From Thermomonas fusca DSM 15424 (GTDB lineage Bacteria; Pseudomonadota; Gammaproteobacteria; Xanthomonadales; Xanthomonadaceae), in contig NZ_AUIV01000010.1 in the NCBI RefSeq assembly GCF_000423885.1, forward strand, positions 1 through 64,000: a DNA stretch of 64,000 nucleotides. The letters are read 5' to 3'. The first letter of the stretch is position 1. Each line of letters opens with the position of its first letter. Under the pieces are notes generated by a model, which saw only the letters and a list, made by a program, of their open reading frames with translations, was not told the origin of the DNA and did no database searches. The translations under genes were made by a program, and so were the position numbers. Shown here piece after piece: positions 40,021-49,778 of the stretch.

Positions 40021-43000
40021 GTGACCATGCCTTGGCGCCATCGCCTGCGGTTGCTGCGCCGCGGCGCCTGGTACGCGATCGCGGCGATGCTGGTGCTGGC
40101 GGCGCTGGGCAACGGCATCGGCAGCCAGCTGCTGCCGCTGGCCGAGCGCCACCCCGAGCGCATCGCGGCATGGCTGGGCGAACGCGCCGGCCGGCCGGTC
40201 GCATTCGACCACGTGACCACCCAGTGGACCCGGCGCGGGCCGCTGCTGCGGTTGGACAACCTGCGCATCGGTGATTCCGCCAACCCGCTGCGGATCGGCG
40301 ATGCCGAGGTACTGGTGGCGCAGTACGCCGGCCTGCTGCCGGGGCGTTCGTTCACCGAATTGCGCCTGCGCGGGGTGGACCTGACCCTGCAGCGCAGCGC
40401 CGACGGCCAGTGGCAGGTGCGCGGCCTGCCCGGCCAGCAGGCCGGCGGCGATCCGCTGGAGGCGCTGTCGAACCTGGGCGAACTGCAGCTGGCGCAGGCG
40501 CGCCTGCACGTGCTGGCGCCGGAACTCGGGCTCGACCTGCGCCTGCCGCGCATCGACCTGCGCCTGCGCGTGGAGGGCGAGCGGGTGCGCGCCGGTGCGC
40601 GTGCCTGGCTGCGCGAAGGTGCCCAGCCCTTCGATATCGCCGGCGAGCTGGACCGCGCCAGCGGCGACGGCCGCGTCTATGCCGGCACCCGCCAGGCGGA
40701 TCTGGCGGCGCTGGCCGGCACGTTCGACGTGGCCGGTGTCTCGCCGCTGTCGGGACGCGGCCGCCTGCGCGGGTGGGCGCAGCTGCGCGGACATCGGGTG
40801 GTCACGGTGCGCGCCGACGCCGGGCTGCTGGACGTGCGCCTGCGCGGCAGTGCCGCGGCCGGTGCCGCCGCGCCCACGCAGGCGCTGGGCGAGCTGGTGC
40901 TGGATGCCAGCTGGGCCGGCAGCCTGCAGGACTGGCAGCTGCGCATGCCGCGCCTGCGCATCGGCGACGGCGCGCGCCGGCAGACCCTGGACGGGCTGGC
41001 GCTGGCCGGCGGCGAGCGACGCTATGCATTGCGCGCGCAGCGGGTGGACGTGGCTCCGCTGCTGCAGCTGGCGGCGCTGAGCGATGCGCTGGCGCCGTCG
41101 CTGCGGCACTGGCTGCGCACCACCGCGCCGGGCGCGCTGGTGCAGGACATCGTGCTGGCCGGCGAACGCGGTGGCCGGCTGCGCGCCAGTGCGCGCATCG
41201 ACGGCTTCCGCTTCGATCCGGTGGGGCATGCGCCAGGCATGCGCGGGGTCAGCGGGTGGTTGCAGGCCGACCAGGACGGGCTGCGGCTGCGCTTCGACCG
41301 CGCCGCGCAGGTGGCCTTCGACTGGCCGGCCGGATTCGGCGTGGTGCATGCGTTCACGCTGGACGGCGAAGCCGTGCTCTGGCGCGACGGCAACGGCTGG
41401 ACCGTGCGCACGCCGGGGCTGGCCGTCGATGGTGACCCGCTGCGGCTGCAGGCGCGCGGCGGGATCGGCTTCGAGGGAGACGGCAGCCGCCCGCACCTCG
41501 ACCTTGCGGTCGACATCGGCGACGTACCGATCTCGGCCGCGCATGGCTTCTGGATCCACCACCTGATGCCGAAGGCGACCGTGCAGTGGCTGGACACGGC
41601 GCTGCAGGGCGGCACCCTGCGCAACGTCCACGCGGTGGTGGCCGGCGACCTCGACGATTGGCCGTTCCGCAACGAGCCGGGCATGGCCGGTGCCGGCGTG
41701 TTCCGCGCCGATGCGCATATCGCGGACGGCACGGTGAAGTTCCAGCCGGACTGGCCGGCGGCGCAGCGCATGAATGCCGACGTCAGCTTCGTGGCCGATG
41801 GCTTCAGTCTGACCGGCAGCGCCAACCTGGCCGGCGTGCCGGTCAGCGCGCTCAAGGCCGGCATCGCCCGCTTCGGCAAGGCCGAGCTGCAGGTGGATGC
41901 GGCAGCCGGCGGCGATGCCGGCAATTTCCTCGCCATGCTGCGCGCCAGCCCGCTGCACAAGGAACACCGCGATATCCTCGACAACCTGCGCGCGGCCGGG
42001 CCGGCGCAGGCGCGCGTGCAGCTGTTGCTGCCGCTGCACCACCAGCAGCCGCCGCCTTCGCGGATCGAAGGCACGGTGGCGCTGGGCGGCGTGCGTCTGG
42101 CCGAACAGCGCTGGAAGCTGGCGTTCGAGCAGGTGCGCGGACAGGCCCGTTTCGATCGCGGCGGTTTCGATGCCAGCGACCTGCAGGTGCGCCAGGACGG
42201 CGCGCCGGGGTTGTTGTCGCTGCGTGCGGGGCCGCATGTGCGCGATCCTGCGCATGCGTTCGAAGCGACACTGCAGGCGGCTTCCGATATCGACGGCCTG
42301 CTGGCCAAGGCCGGCAATCTGGACTGGCTCAAACCGCATGTGCGCGGCAGTTCCAGCTGGACCACCGAGTTGGCTGTGCCGCGCGTTGCAACCCCCGGAT
42401 CGCAACCGGCGCGGCTGCGGCTGCGCTCCAGCCTCGTCGGCACCGCGCTGGACCTGCCGGCGCCGCTGCGCAAGCCCGCCGCGCAGGCGCTGGCGACTGA
42501 AATCGAGATCCGCCTGCCGCTGGAAAGCGGCGAAGTGGAAGCCACCCTCGGCAACCTGCTGTCGCTGCGCAGCCGCACCAGCAACGGCCGCACCGGCCTG
42601 CGCCTGCAGCTGGGCGGCGGTCCCGCGGGCGCGCCACCTGCCTCGGGCCTGCTGGTCGGTGGGCGGGTGGAGCAATTGGACGCGCTGGACTGGGTCGGCA
42701 TCGCTGCCGGCGGCAGCGGCAATGCCGACCTGCCGCTGCGCCGGATCGAGCTGGAAGCCGCGCATCTGCAGGTACTGGGTTCGGATGTCGGCACGGCGCG
42801 GATGGTGGTGGTACCGGCCCCGCGCGGCACCTCGGTGCAGGTGCAGGGCGCGGGCATTTCCGGCGCGCTGCTGGTGCCGACGCAGGACGGCGCCACCATC
42901 GCCGGCCGTTTCGAGCGCCTGCACTGGTCGCTGCCGGTGGCCGACAAGGACGCGGCGCCCGCGCCGGCGAATGCACCGGCCAGCGCTGCCGATCCCGCGG

Positions 43001-43845
43001 CGGTGCCGCCGCTGCTGCTGGACGTGGCCGACCTGCGCATCGGCAAGACCGCGATGGGCCGCGCGCGCTTCCGCAGCACGCCGGTGGCGGGCGGATTGCG
43101 CATGGACGAATTCACCACCGCCGGCGGCAAGCAGCGGCTCAGCGCCACCGGCAGCTGGCTGGGGCGCGGCGGTTCCGCGCGCACCCAGTTCAAGCTGGAC
43201 GTGGCCAGCGACGACATCGGCGCGCTGCTGGACGGGTTCGGCTTCGGCGGCCAGGTGGCGGGCGGCAAGGGCAGGCTCGGCGCCGAAGCCAGCTGGCGCG
43301 GCGGTCCGGGCGAGTTCGGCCTCACCAGCGTGGAAGCGCGCCTGAGCACCGATGTGCGCGACGGCCAGCTGCTGGAGATCGAGCCAGGCGCCGGCCGCGT
43401 GCTGGGTCTGCTCGGCGTGGCCCAGTTGCGCCGCCGGCTGACCCTGGATTTCAGCGACTTCTTCAGCAAGGGCTTCGCCTTCGACCGCATCCAGGGCGAT
43501 GCCACGCTGGCGCAGGGCCAGCTGCGCACCGACGACCTGGCCGTGCGCGGTCCCGCCGCCGAGATCCACGTGCGCGGCAGCACCGACCTGCGCAACCGCC
43601 GCTTCGACCAGACCGTGGAAGTGCGGCCGAAGTCCGGCAGCCTGCTCACCGCGGTGGGCGCGCTGGCCGGCGGCCCGGTCGGCGCGGCGGTGGGCGCGGT
43701 GGCCAATGCGGTGCTGGACAAGCCGATGCGCGGCATCGGCGCCAAGACCTACCGGGTCACCGGGCCGTGGGCGGACCCCAAGGTGGAAGCCATCGCCCGC
43801 GACACCGCGGCGCAGGCCGGCACCGGGCAGGCCCGCGGCGATTGA
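40021..43845 (+). CDS. yhdP: YhdP-family AsmA-like envelope protein
   Basis: 1274 aa. One N-terminal membrane anchor ([17 protein letters not shown]) followed by a very long, beta-rich repeating periplasmic part (DUF3971/AsmA-like), as in the AsmA/TamB bridge proteins. In E. coli YhdP (1266 aa) moves phospholipid toward the outer membrane together with TamB and YdbH. The family C-terminus is seen in [28 protein letters not shown] (quoted in parts) and [19 protein letters not shown] 40021 with GCAGG five bases upstream is preferred; ATG 40027 is possible. Order maf-rng-yhdP-tldD matches E. coli. Confidence 0.92.
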   Translation: MTMPWRHRLRLLRRGAWYAIAAMLVLAALGNGIGSQLLPLAERHPERIAAWLGERAGRPVAFDHVTTQWTRRGPLLRLDNLRIGDSANPLRIGDAEVLVAQYAGLLPGRSFTELRLRGVDLTLQRSADGQWQVRGLPGQQAGGDPLEALSNLGELQLAQARLHVLAPELGLDLRLPRIDLRLRVEGERVRAGARAWLREGAQPFDIAGELDRASGDGRVYAGTRQADLAALAGTFDVAGVSPLSGRGRLRGWAQLRGHRVVTVRADAGLLDVRLRGSAAAGAAAPTQALGELVLDASWAGSLQDWQLRMPRLRIGDGARRQTLDGLALAGGERRYALRAQRVDVAPLLQLAALSDALAPSLRHWLRTTAPGALVQDIVLAGERGGRLRASARIDGFRFDPVGHAPGMRGVSGWLQADQDGLRLRFDRAAQVAFDWPAGFGVVHAFTLDGEAVLWRDGNGWTVRTPGLAVDGDPLRLQARGGIGFEGDGSRPHLDLAVDIGDVPISAAHGFWIHHLMPKATVQWLDTALQGGTLRNVHAVVAGDLDDWPFRNEPGMAGAGVFRADAHIADGTVKFQPDWPAAQRMNADVSFVADGFSLTGSANLAGVPVSALKAGIARFGKAELQVDAAAGGDAGNFLAMLRASPLHKEHRDILDNLRAAGPAQARVQLLLPLHHQQPPPSRIEGTVALGGVRLAEQRWKLAFEQVRGQARFDRGGFDASDLQVRQDGAPGLLSLRAGPHVRDPAHAFEATLQAASDIDGLLAKAGNLDWLKPHVRGSSSWTTELAVPRVATPGSQPARLRLRSSLVGTALDLPAPLRKPAAQALATEIEIRLPLESGEVEATLGNLLSLRSRTSNGRTGLRLQLGGGPAGAPPASGLLVGGRVEQLDALDWVGIAAGGSGNADLPLRRIELEAAHLQVLGSDVGTARMVVVPAPRGTSVQVQGAGISGALLVPTQDGATIAGRFERLHWSLPVADKDAAPAPANAPASAADPAAVPPLLLDVADLRIGKTAMGRARFRSTPVAGGLRMDEFTTAGGKQRLSATGSWLGRGGSARTQFKLDVASDDIGALLDGFGFGGQVAGGKGRLGAEASWRGGPGEFGLTSVEARLSTDVRDGQLLEIEPGAGRVLGLLGVAQLRRRLTLDFSDFFSKGFAFDRIQGDATLAQGQLRTDDLAVRGPAAEIHVRGSTDLRNRRFDQTVEVRPKSGSLLTAVGALAGGPVGAAVGAVANAVLDKPMRGIGAKTYRVTGPWADPKVEAIARDTAAQAGTGQARGD

Positions 43846-43981
43846 TTTCGGCGCAAACGCCACGACATTGATGACTTCGATGTCGTCGGCGCGCGCGCAG
43901 CGACCCTGCTGCGCATTCCTGCCCCGGCAGGCGCCTCGCCGCGCACGCGACGACCCATCCACGCAGTACCAGGACAACTCC

Positions 43982-45421
43982 ATGCCGCATCTTTCCATCG
44001 CCGAATCCCGCCTGCTGCTGCCCACCGGGCTCGATGCCGCCGCGCTGGAGCGCGCGTTCGGCACCCTGCTGGGCCCCGGCATCGACTTCGGCGACCTGTA
44101 TTTCCAGCACGCCCGCCGCGAGGGCTGGAGCATGGAGGACGGCATCGTCAAGGACGGTTCGCACAGCATCGAGCAGGGCGTCGGCGTGCGCGCGATCTCC
44201 GGCGAGAAGACCGGCTTCGCCTATTCCGACGAACTGGATGCGCCGGCGCTGCTGGCCGCGGCGCAGTCGGCCCGCGCCATCGCCCGCGACGGCCGCAGCC
44301 ACGGCGCGCAGGCCTTGCAGCGCAGCGGTGGGCGCATGCTGTATCCGGCGCTGGATCCGATCGATGCGCTCGACAACGCCACCAAGGTGGAGGCGCTGCG
44401 CCGCGTGGATGCGCTGGTGCGCGCGCTGGACCCGCGCGTGCAGCAGGTGATGGTGAGCCTGTCCGGTGGTGTGGACACCGTGCTGGTGGCGCGCAGCGAC
44501 GGCGTGCTGGCCGGCGACGTGCGCCCGCTGGTGCGGATGAACGTGCAGGTGATCGTGGAGCAGAACGGCCGCCGCGAATCGGGCTACGCCGGCTTCGGCG
44601 GGCGCTATTCCTACGAGCAGCTGTTGGCCGACGACAAGCCGGAGAAGTTCGCCCGCGAGGCGCTGCGGCAGGCGCTGGTGAATCTCGATGCGATCGACGC
44701 GCCGGCCGGGGTGATGCCGGTGGTGCTGGGCAACGGCTGGCCGGGCGTGCTGCTGCACGAGGCGGTGGGCCACGGGCTGGAAGGCGACTTCAACCGCAAG
44801 GGCACCAGCACCTTCGCCGGGCGGATGGGGCAGCAGGTGGCGTCGAAGGGCGTGACGATCGTCGATGACGGCACCCTCGATGGCCGCCGCGGTTCACTCA
44901 ATATCGACGACGAGGGCACGCCGACGTCCTGCACCACCCTGATCGACGACGGCATTCTGGTCGGTTACATGCAGGACACGCTCAACGCGCGGCTGATGGG
45001 CATGGCGCCCACCGGCAACGGCCGCCGCGAGTCTTTCGCCCACCTGGTGATGCCGCGCATGACCAATACCTACATGCGCGCCGGCAGCCATGACCCGGAG
45101 GAAATGATCCGCTCGGTGAAGAAGGGCCTGTACGCGGTCAACTTCGGTGGCGGCCAGGTGGACATCACCAGCGGCAAGTACGTGTTCTCCGCCACCGAGG
45201 CCTATCTGATCGAGGACGGGAAGATCGCCGCGCCGGTGAAGGGCGCCACCCTGATCGGCAACGGCCCGGAAACCATGCAGAAGGTGGCGATGATCGGCCA
45301 CGATCTGGCCCTGGACGACGGCGTCGGCATCTGCGGCAAGGACGGCCAGTCGGTGCCGGTCGGCGTGGGCCAGCCGTCCCTGCTGATTTCGGAATTGACC
45401 GTGGGCGGGACGCAGGCGTGA
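43982..45421 (+). CDS. tldD: Metalloprotease subunit TldD
   Basis: One half of the TldD/TldE heterodimeric zinc protease that trims unfolded peptides and, in enterics, matures microcin B17 and degrades CcdA. The zinc motif HEAVGH spans residues 259-264 in [33 protein letters not shown] in the N-terminal part and PMSNTYM-like PRMTNTYM later are typical. 479 aa (E. coli 481). It follows yhdP after 136 bp that contain no gene. Its partner pmbA (tldE) is only one gene away. Confidence 0.95.
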   Translation: MPHLSIAESRLLLPTGLDAAALERAFGTLLGPGIDFGDLYFQHARREGWSMEDGIVKDGSHSIEQGVGVRAISGEKTGFAYSDELDAPALLAAAQSARAIARDGRSHGAQALQRSGGRMLYPALDPIDALDNATKVEALRRVDALVRALDPRVQQVMVSLSGGVDTVLVARSDGVLAGDVRPLVRMNVQVIVEQNGRRESGYAGFGGRYSYEQLLADDKPEKFAREALRQALVNLDAIDAPAGVMPVVLGNGWPGVLLHEAVGHGLEGDFNRKGTSTFAGRMGQQVASKGVTIVDDGTLDGRRGSLNIDDEGTPTSCTTLIDDGILVGYMQDTLNARLMGMAPTGNGRRESFAHLVMPRMTNTYMRAGSHDPEEMIRSVKKGLYAVNFGGGQVDITSGKYVFSATEAYLIEDGKIAAPVKGATLIGNGPETMQKVAMIGHDLALDDGVGICGKDGQSVPVGVGQPSLLISELTVGGTQA

Positions 45422-45429
45422 TGCCGCGA

Positions 45430-46005
45430 TCAGGCGTCGGTGTCGCCGTCGATCGTCGCGTCGTCGTCGCTGGCGGCATCGCCGGCTTCCGCCATCAACT
45501 CCCGCAGTACCCGGAACAGTTCGCGGAACGCGCGCGGCGGCTTGTTCTTCGCCCGTTCCTCGCGGACGTTGCGCAGCAACTGGCGCAATTGCTGGCGGTC
45601 GGCGTGCGGATGCGCGGCCAACAGGTCGGTCAGCGCGGCGTCGCCGTCCTCGCCCAGCAGCGCGTCGCGCAGCGCTTCCACCCGGTGCAGCGCGGCGGTT
45701 TCGCGGCGCGCGGCTTCGCCGTCCTTGCTCATCGCATCGCGGATCGCCTCCAGCTCATCGTCGTCCAGCTTGCGCATCTGCTTGGCCAGATAGGCGTGCT
45801 GCCGCTTGCGCGCACCGTGCGAGGTGATGCGCTGGGTCTCGCGGATGTGCGGCATCAGGTCCTCCGGAATCGGCAGCCTGCCCAACTGGGTGGCGGTCAT
45901 CGCCGTCAGTTGTTCGCCCAGTTCCAGCACGTCCAGCGCCGCGCGACGCTGCTCGCTGCGGCTGGGGCTGAGAAATTCACCGGTGTCTTCGTCACGTCCT
46001 CGCAT
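45430..46005 (-). CDS. darP: Ribosome-associated protein DarP (YjgA, DUF615)
   Basis: Dual-action factor in late assembly of the 50S ribosomal subunit. 191 aa, mostly helical and highly charged, with the family pattern [56 protein letters not shown] and [14 protein letters not shown] 46005 is chosen; an in-frame ATG at 46023 would overlap the pmbA start. It is divergent from pmbA, as yjgA and pmbA are in E. coli, and tail to tail with tldD (8 bp). Confidence 0.9.
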   Translation of the reverse strand: MRGRDEDTGEFLSPSRSEQRRAALDVLELGEQLTAMTATQLGRLPIPEDLMPHIRETQRITSHGARKRQHAYLAKQMRKLDDDELEAIRDAMSKDGEAARRETAALHRVEALRDALLGEDGDAALTDLLAAHPHADRQQLRQLLRNVREERAKNKPPRAFRELFRVLRELMAEAGDAASDDDATIDGDTDA

Positions 46006-46022
46006 TGCAACAGGATAATCCA

Positions 46023-47405
46023 TTGAACAGCAGGTCATTGAACCCGTCCGTCGATCTTGCCGCGCCCGCCGACGACAGCCGGCAGCGGCTGGAACAGCTG
46101 TCCGTCGTCGCCCGCCAGTTGCTGGACCGCGCCCGCGCCGCCGGCGCCGACCAGTGCGAAGTCACCTGTGACGAGGACGCCGGCCTTGCGGTCAACGTGC
46201 GCCTCGGCGAAGTGGAGACAGTGGAGGCCACCCGCGACCGCGGGGTGTCGATGACCGTCTATTTCGGCCAGCGCAAGGGCAGCGCCAGCACCGCCGACCT
46301 GCGCGAGGACAGCCTGGCCGCCACCGTGGCGCAGGCCTGCGCGATCGCCCGCCATACCGAGGAGGATCCGGCGGCCGGGCTGGCCGATGCCGCGCTGATG
46401 GCGCAGGTGCTGCGCGAATTCGATACCTGGTACCCGGCGCCATTCGATGCCGACCGCGCCATCGACATCGCGCTCGCCTGCGAGGCGGCCGGACGCGAGG
46501 TGGATGCGCGGATCGGCAATTCCGACGGTGCGTCGATGAACGCCAACGCATCCCTCAGCGTGTATGCCAACTCCCACGGCTTCCTCGGCGCCGAGCGCGC
46601 CACCTCGTACAGCACCGGCTGCGCGCTGATCGCCGGCGAGGGCGAGGCGATGCAACGCGACGGCTGGTACAGCGTGGCGCTGGCGCAGGGCGACCTGGAA
46701 TCGCCCGAGGCCATTGGCCGCAGGGCTGCGCAGCGCACCCTGGCGCGGCTGGCCCCGCGCCGACTGCCGACCGGCCAAGTGCCGGTGCTGTTCGCTGCCG
46801 AAATGGCGCGCTCGCTGGTGGGCAGCTTCCTCGGCGCCGTATCCGGCGGCGCGCTGTACCGCCGCGCCAGCTTCCTGCTCGACAGCGCGGGCACGCGGGT
46901 GTTCCCGGAGTGGTTCGCGATCGAGGAGGATCCGTTCCTGCCGCGCGGCTTCCGCTCCGCCGCGTTCGACGCCGAAGGCGTGACAACCCGTAAATCGATG
47001 CTGGTGGAGGACGGCATCGTCCAGCGCTACGTGCTGGGCAGCTATTCGGCGCGCAAGCTGGGGCTGGCGACCACCGCCAACGCCGGCGGCGTGCACAACC
47101 TCAACGTGCGCGCCAATGCCGGCGACCTGGCATCGACGCTGCGTGGCATGGGCACAGGCTTGCTGGTGACCGAGCTGATGGGCCAGGGCGTCAACGCGAT
47201 CACCGGCGACTACTCGCGCGGCGCGGCCGGTTTCTGGGTGGAGAACGGCGAGCTCGCCTATCCAGTCGACGGCATCACCATCGCCGGCAACCTCAAAGCG
47301 ATGTTCGCCGGCATCGAAGCGGTGGGCAGCGACATCGACCCGCGTTCGCATGTGCGCACCGGCTCGATCCTGGTCGGGCGGATGACTGTGGCGGGCGAGG
47401 GCTGA
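46023..47405 (+). CDS. pmbA: Metalloprotease subunit PmbA/TldE
   Basis: Second half of the TldD/TldE protease; lacks the HExxxH motif, as expected for TldE. Recognised from [28 protein letters not shown] (in parts), [30 protein letters not shown], the C-terminal [12 protein letters not shown] and [20 protein letters not shown]. The start is not an ATG: TTG 46023, preceded by AGGA at seven bases, gives 460 aa, close to E. coli (450); TTG 46005 would give 466. The first 18 bases between the two divergent start codons leave no room for promoters, which must lie inside the neighbouring genes. Confidence 0.92.
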   Translation: MNSRSLNPSVDLAAPADDSRQRLEQLSVVARQLLDRARAAGADQCEVTCDEDAGLAVNVRLGEVETVEATRDRGVSMTVYFGQRKGSASTADLREDSLAATVAQACAIARHTEEDPAAGLADAALMAQVLREFDTWYPAPFDADRAIDIALACEAAGREVDARIGNSDGASMNANASLSVYANSHGFLGAERATSYSTGCALIAGEGEAMQRDGWYSVALAQGDLESPEAIGRRAAQRTLARLAPRRLPTGQVPVLFAAEMARSLVGSFLGAVSGGALYRRASFLLDSAGTRVFPEWFAIEEDPFLPRGFRSAAFDAEGVTTRKSMLVEDGIVQRYVLGSYSARKLGLATTANAGGVHNLNVRANAGDLASTLRGMGTGLLVTELMGQGVNAITGDYSRGAAGFWVENGELAYPVDGITIAGNLKAMFAGIEAVGSDIDPRSHVRTGSILVGRMTVAGEG

Positions 47406-47495
47406 TTGCTTTGGCGATGGCCGAATGTGTCATCGGTTCGCGTTATCCTCCGCAACGCGGCAATTGATGCCGTCTTGACCAATCGGGGAATATTC

Positions 47496-47915
47496 ATGGA
47501 CCAGAACGATACCGTCGCCACGCCGCCACCGCCGCCCGTCGGGCCTTCCAAGGAAGAGCGCCAGTGGGCGATGTTCGCCCATCTGTCCGCGCTGGTAGGC
47601 GGCCTGCTGACGTCGGCGCTGGGCGGCTGGGGCTTCTTCATCGGCCCGCTGGTGATCTGGCTGATGAAGAAGGACGAGATGCCGTTCGTGGCCGACCAGG
47701 CCAAGGAAGCGCTGAACTTCAACATCACCGTGTCGGCGATCTTCCTGCTGCTGCTGATCTTCACCATCCTCACCATCGGCATCGGCGCGCTGCTGACGAT
47801 TCCGGTGGCGCTGATCGTGGGCATCGGCGCACTGGTGCTGGTGATCCTGGCAGCGATCAAGGCCAACGAGGGCGTGGCCTACCGCTACCCGCTGACGATC
47901 CGCCTGGTCAAGTAA
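47496..47915 (+). CDS. DUF4870 (Tic20-like) membrane protein, copy 1
   Basis: 139 aa. A Pro-rich N-terminus (PPPPPVGPSKEERQWAMFAHLSAL) leads into hydrophobic segments about 30-55, 80-105 and 105-125. FVADQAKEALNFNITV and YRYPLTIRLVK are DUF4870 signatures. GGGGAA five bases before the ATG. Function unknown; the domain resembles the translocon protein Tic20. Its own terminator follows, so the second copy is separately expressed. Confidence 0.88.
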   Translation: MDQNDTVATPPPPPVGPSKEERQWAMFAHLSALVGGLLTSALGGWGFFIGPLVIWLMKKDEMPFVADQAKEALNFNITVSAIFLLLLIFTILTIGIGALLTIPVALIVGIGALVLVILAAIKANEGVAYRYPLTIRLVK

Positions 47916-47940
47916 GCGCCGGCGGCAACAGTGCACGACC

Positions 47941-47972
47941 ACGAGCCCGGGCATGCCCGGGCTCGTCCGTTT
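47941..47972 (+). terminator. Intrinsic terminator after DUF4870 copy 1
   Basis: Perfect palindrome with 12-bp arms ACGAGCCCGGGC (47941-47952 and 47955-47966) around AT, followed by CCGTTTCC. 25 bp after the stop codon. Confidence 0.75.
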
Positions 47973-48104
47973 CCGGGCTGCATTCGCCGCTCCGGCATGG
48001 GTTTCCGTCGCCGCTGCCGCGGGTTTCGTCGCATGCCGGCTTGTGCGGCCGTCGGGCGCCGCCATCATCGATCCAGACCGGAATGGTTCCGGCAGGAGAC
48101 GACG

Positions 48105-48545
48105 ATGGAGACCGTGCAGATGCAGACGCTGTCGACCGCCCAGGGCGAGCGCGGCTGGGCCGCTGGCGTGCATGCGGGTGCCCTGCTGCTGGCCTTCATG
48201 ACCAGCTGGAGCGCCGGCGTGGCCGGCATGCTGGCGGGCCTGGCGATCTTTTTCCTGAAGAAGAACGATTCGGCCTTCGTCGCCGAACACGCCCGCGAAG
48301 CGTTCAACTTCAACCTGACCATGTTCCTGCTGACCTGCGCGCTTGCCATCACTGGCGTGCTACTGGTGGGCGCCACCGTGCTGACGCTGGGGCTGGGCGC
48401 CATCGTGACCCTGCCGGCCGGGCTGGTGCTGGTGCTGCTGGCGGGGGCGGTGGCCGTAAGCTGGCTGGTGTGCAGCGTCATCGCGACGTTCAAGGCGCTG
48501 AACGGCGAAAGCTACCGTTATCCCTTCACGCTGCGGCTGCTGTGA
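48105..48545 (+). CDS. DUF4870 (Tic20-like) membrane protein, copy 2
   Basis: 146 aa paralogue of the preceding DUF4870 protein: GVHAGALLLAFMTSW, FFLKKNDSAFVAEHAREAFNFN and YRYPFTLRLL align with FAHLSALVGGLL, LMKKDEMPFVADQAKEALNFN and YRYPLTIRLVK. Two to three membrane segments. Lacks the Pro-rich start of copy 1. AGGAGA upstream of ATG 48105 is a good ribosome site. The 189-bp gap between the copies holds a terminator and then sequence without a recognisable gene. Confidence 0.87.
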   Translation: METVQMQTLSTAQGERGWAAGVHAGALLLAFMTSWSAGVAGMLAGLAIFFLKKNDSAFVAEHAREAFNFNLTMFLLTCALAITGVLLVGATVLTLGLGAIVTLPAGLVLVLLAGAVAVSWLVCSVIATFKALNGESYRYPFTLRLL

Positions 48546-48569
48546 CCGCGGCAAACCAGGTATGACGAA

Positions 48570-48594
48570 AAGGCCGGGAACTCCCGGCCTTTTC
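48570..48594. terminator. Bidirectional terminator between DUF4870 copy 2 and ispA
   Basis: AAGGCCGGG (48570-48578) pairs with CCCGGCCTT (48583-48591) over a 4-nt loop, with A-run before and T-run after, so it works for both converging genes. It lies just 8 bp beyond the ispA stop. Confidence 0.9.
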
Positions 48595-48598
48595 CGTG

Positions 48599-49519
48599 TC
48601 AGTGGCTGCGTTCGACGACCTGCCGCGCCAGCGCGTGCAGTGCACCGGTATCGGCGTCCAGTTCCGCCAGCGCCTGCTGCATGACTGCAGACAGTTCTCC
48701 AAGCCGCGCGCGACTGGCATCGGCGCCGAGCAGCGCCGGGAAGGTCGCCTTGGCCTGCGCCGCATCCTTGCCGGCGGTCTTGCCGAGGGTGGCGGCATCG
48801 CCCTCGATGTCCAGCAGGTCATCGCGGATCTGGAAGGCCAGGCCCAGCGCATCGGCGTAGCGGTCCAGCAACGCGGCCTGCGCCGGCGTGGCGTTGCCGG
48901 CCAACGCACCCAGCCGCACCGCGCAGCGCAGCAGCGCACCGGTTTTCAGCGCGTGCAGGCGCTCCAGGTCGGCAAGGGGGAAAAGGGGGTCAGAGTGGCT
49001 TTTCACTTGTGAAAAGACACTCTGACCCCCTTTTCCGGTGGCATCGATATCCAGCGCCTGCCCGCCGCACATGCCGGCCACGCCGGAGGCGCGCGCCAGT
49101 TCGGCCAGCATCGCGACGCGCCGTTCGGCAGGCTGCGGCGCAGTGGTCAGCAATTCGAACGCCAGCGTCTGCAGCGCATCGCCGGCGAGGATGGCAGTGG
49201 CTTCGTCGAAGGCGACGTGCACGGTGGGCTGGCCGCGGCGCAGGTCGTCGTCGTCCATCGCCGGCAGATCGTCATGGATCAGCGAATAGCAGTGCACCAG
49301 TTCCACCGCGGCGGCGGCGGCGTCCAGATCGGCCTCGCATGCGCCCAACGCGGTGCCGGTGGCATACACCAGCAGCGGGCGCATGCGCTTGCCGCCGTTG
49401 AGGACGCCGTGGCGCATCGCCGCGTGCAGGCGTTGCGGGGCGGTGGCGGGGTCGGGCAGGGCATGTTCCAGCGCGGCTTCCGCGCGTGCGCGCCAAGGCG
49501 CGAGGTCAGGCGCTGCCAT
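48599..49519 (-). CDS. ispA: Farnesyl diphosphate synthase (polyprenyl synthetase) with in-frame insert
   Basis: Condenses isopentenyl diphosphate with dimethylallyl and geranyl diphosphate to farnesyl diphosphate. The first Asp-rich motif is in [15 protein letters not shown], the second in [27 protein letters not shown] and [15 protein letters not shown] are typical. 306 aa from ATG 49519, which overlaps xseB by 14 bp. Unusually, between ALDIDATGK and [14 protein letters not shown] there are about 15 extra residues ([17 protein letters not shown]) encoded by a 58-bp palindrome at 48979-49036. The frame is kept and both Asp-rich motifs are intact, so the enzyme is probably active. Confidence 0.92.
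   Translation of the reverse strand: MAAPDLAPWRARAEAALEHALPDPATAPQRLHAAMRHGVLNGGKRMRPLLVYATGTALGACEADLDAAAAAVELVHCYSLIHDDLPAMDDDDLRRGQPTVHVAFDEATAILAGDALQTLAFELLTTAPQPAERRVAMLAELARASGVAGMCGGQALDIDATGKGGQSVFSQVKSHSDPLFPLADLERLHALKTGALLRCAVRLGALAGNATPAQAALLDRYADALGLAFQIRDDLLDIEGDAATLGKTAGKDAAQAKATFPALLGADASRARLGELSAVMQQALAELDADTGALHALARQVVERSH
48979..49036. repeat. 58-bp near-perfect palindrome inserted in frame in ispA
   Basis: Outer arms of 19 bp (48979-48997 and 49018-49036, core GGGGGTCAGAGTG against CACTCTGACCCCC) are perfect complements. After one mismatch (48998/49017) an inner 8-bp stem CTTTTCAC/GTGAAAAG (48999-49006, 49009-49016) closes on a 2-nt loop. So 27 of 28 positions pair. The sequence is low in GC compared with the rest of ispA and corresponds to residues absent from E. 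coli IspA. It looks like an inserted REP/palindromic element. Confidence 0.9.
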
Positions 49520-49769
49520 CGTCGCCGGCATCGAACTCGCGCGCATCGCCAGGGTTGGCGGGGTCATCGAGCAGGCGCACGCGCAGCTCGGCCTGCTCCA
49601 GCGCACCCTGGCAGCGGCGGTACAGACCGACGCCGCGTTCGTAGGCGGCCAGCGATTCTTCCAGCGTCATGTCGCCGGTTTCCATCCGGCCAACCAGGTC
49701 TTCCAGCGCCAGCATCGACTGCTCGAAATCGGCAACGGGGGAAATGTCGGGGGCGGGTTTCTTGGCCAT
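49506..49769 (-). CDS. xseB: Exodeoxyribonuclease VII small subunit
   Basis: 87 aa. Recognised from [27 protein letters not shown] and [21 protein letters not shown] (in parts), the helical hairpin that binds XseA to degrade single-stranded DNA to oligonucleotides. Residue pattern and length match the family (80-90 aa). It overlaps ispA by 14 bp, the xseB-ispA order seen in many gammaproteobacteria. dxs, which often follows, is not here. Confidence 0.95.
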   Translation of the reverse strand: MAKKPAPDISPVADFEQSMLALEDLVGRMETGDMTLEESLAAYERGVGLYRRCQGALEQAELRVRLLDDPANPGDAREFDAGDDGSA

Positions 49770-49778
49770 GCGCGCAGT

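Noticed and set aside
39886..44169. Open frame of 1427 codons on the minus strand opposite rng/yhdP/tldD
   Set aside because: It mirrors yhdP in a high-GC genome, is dominated by H, R, Q, A and G, shows no domain, and would span three real genes.
48599..49519. ispA as a pseudogene disrupted by the palindrome
   Set aside because: The insert keeps the reading frame, has no stop codon and leaves both Asp-rich motifs and the C-terminus intact.
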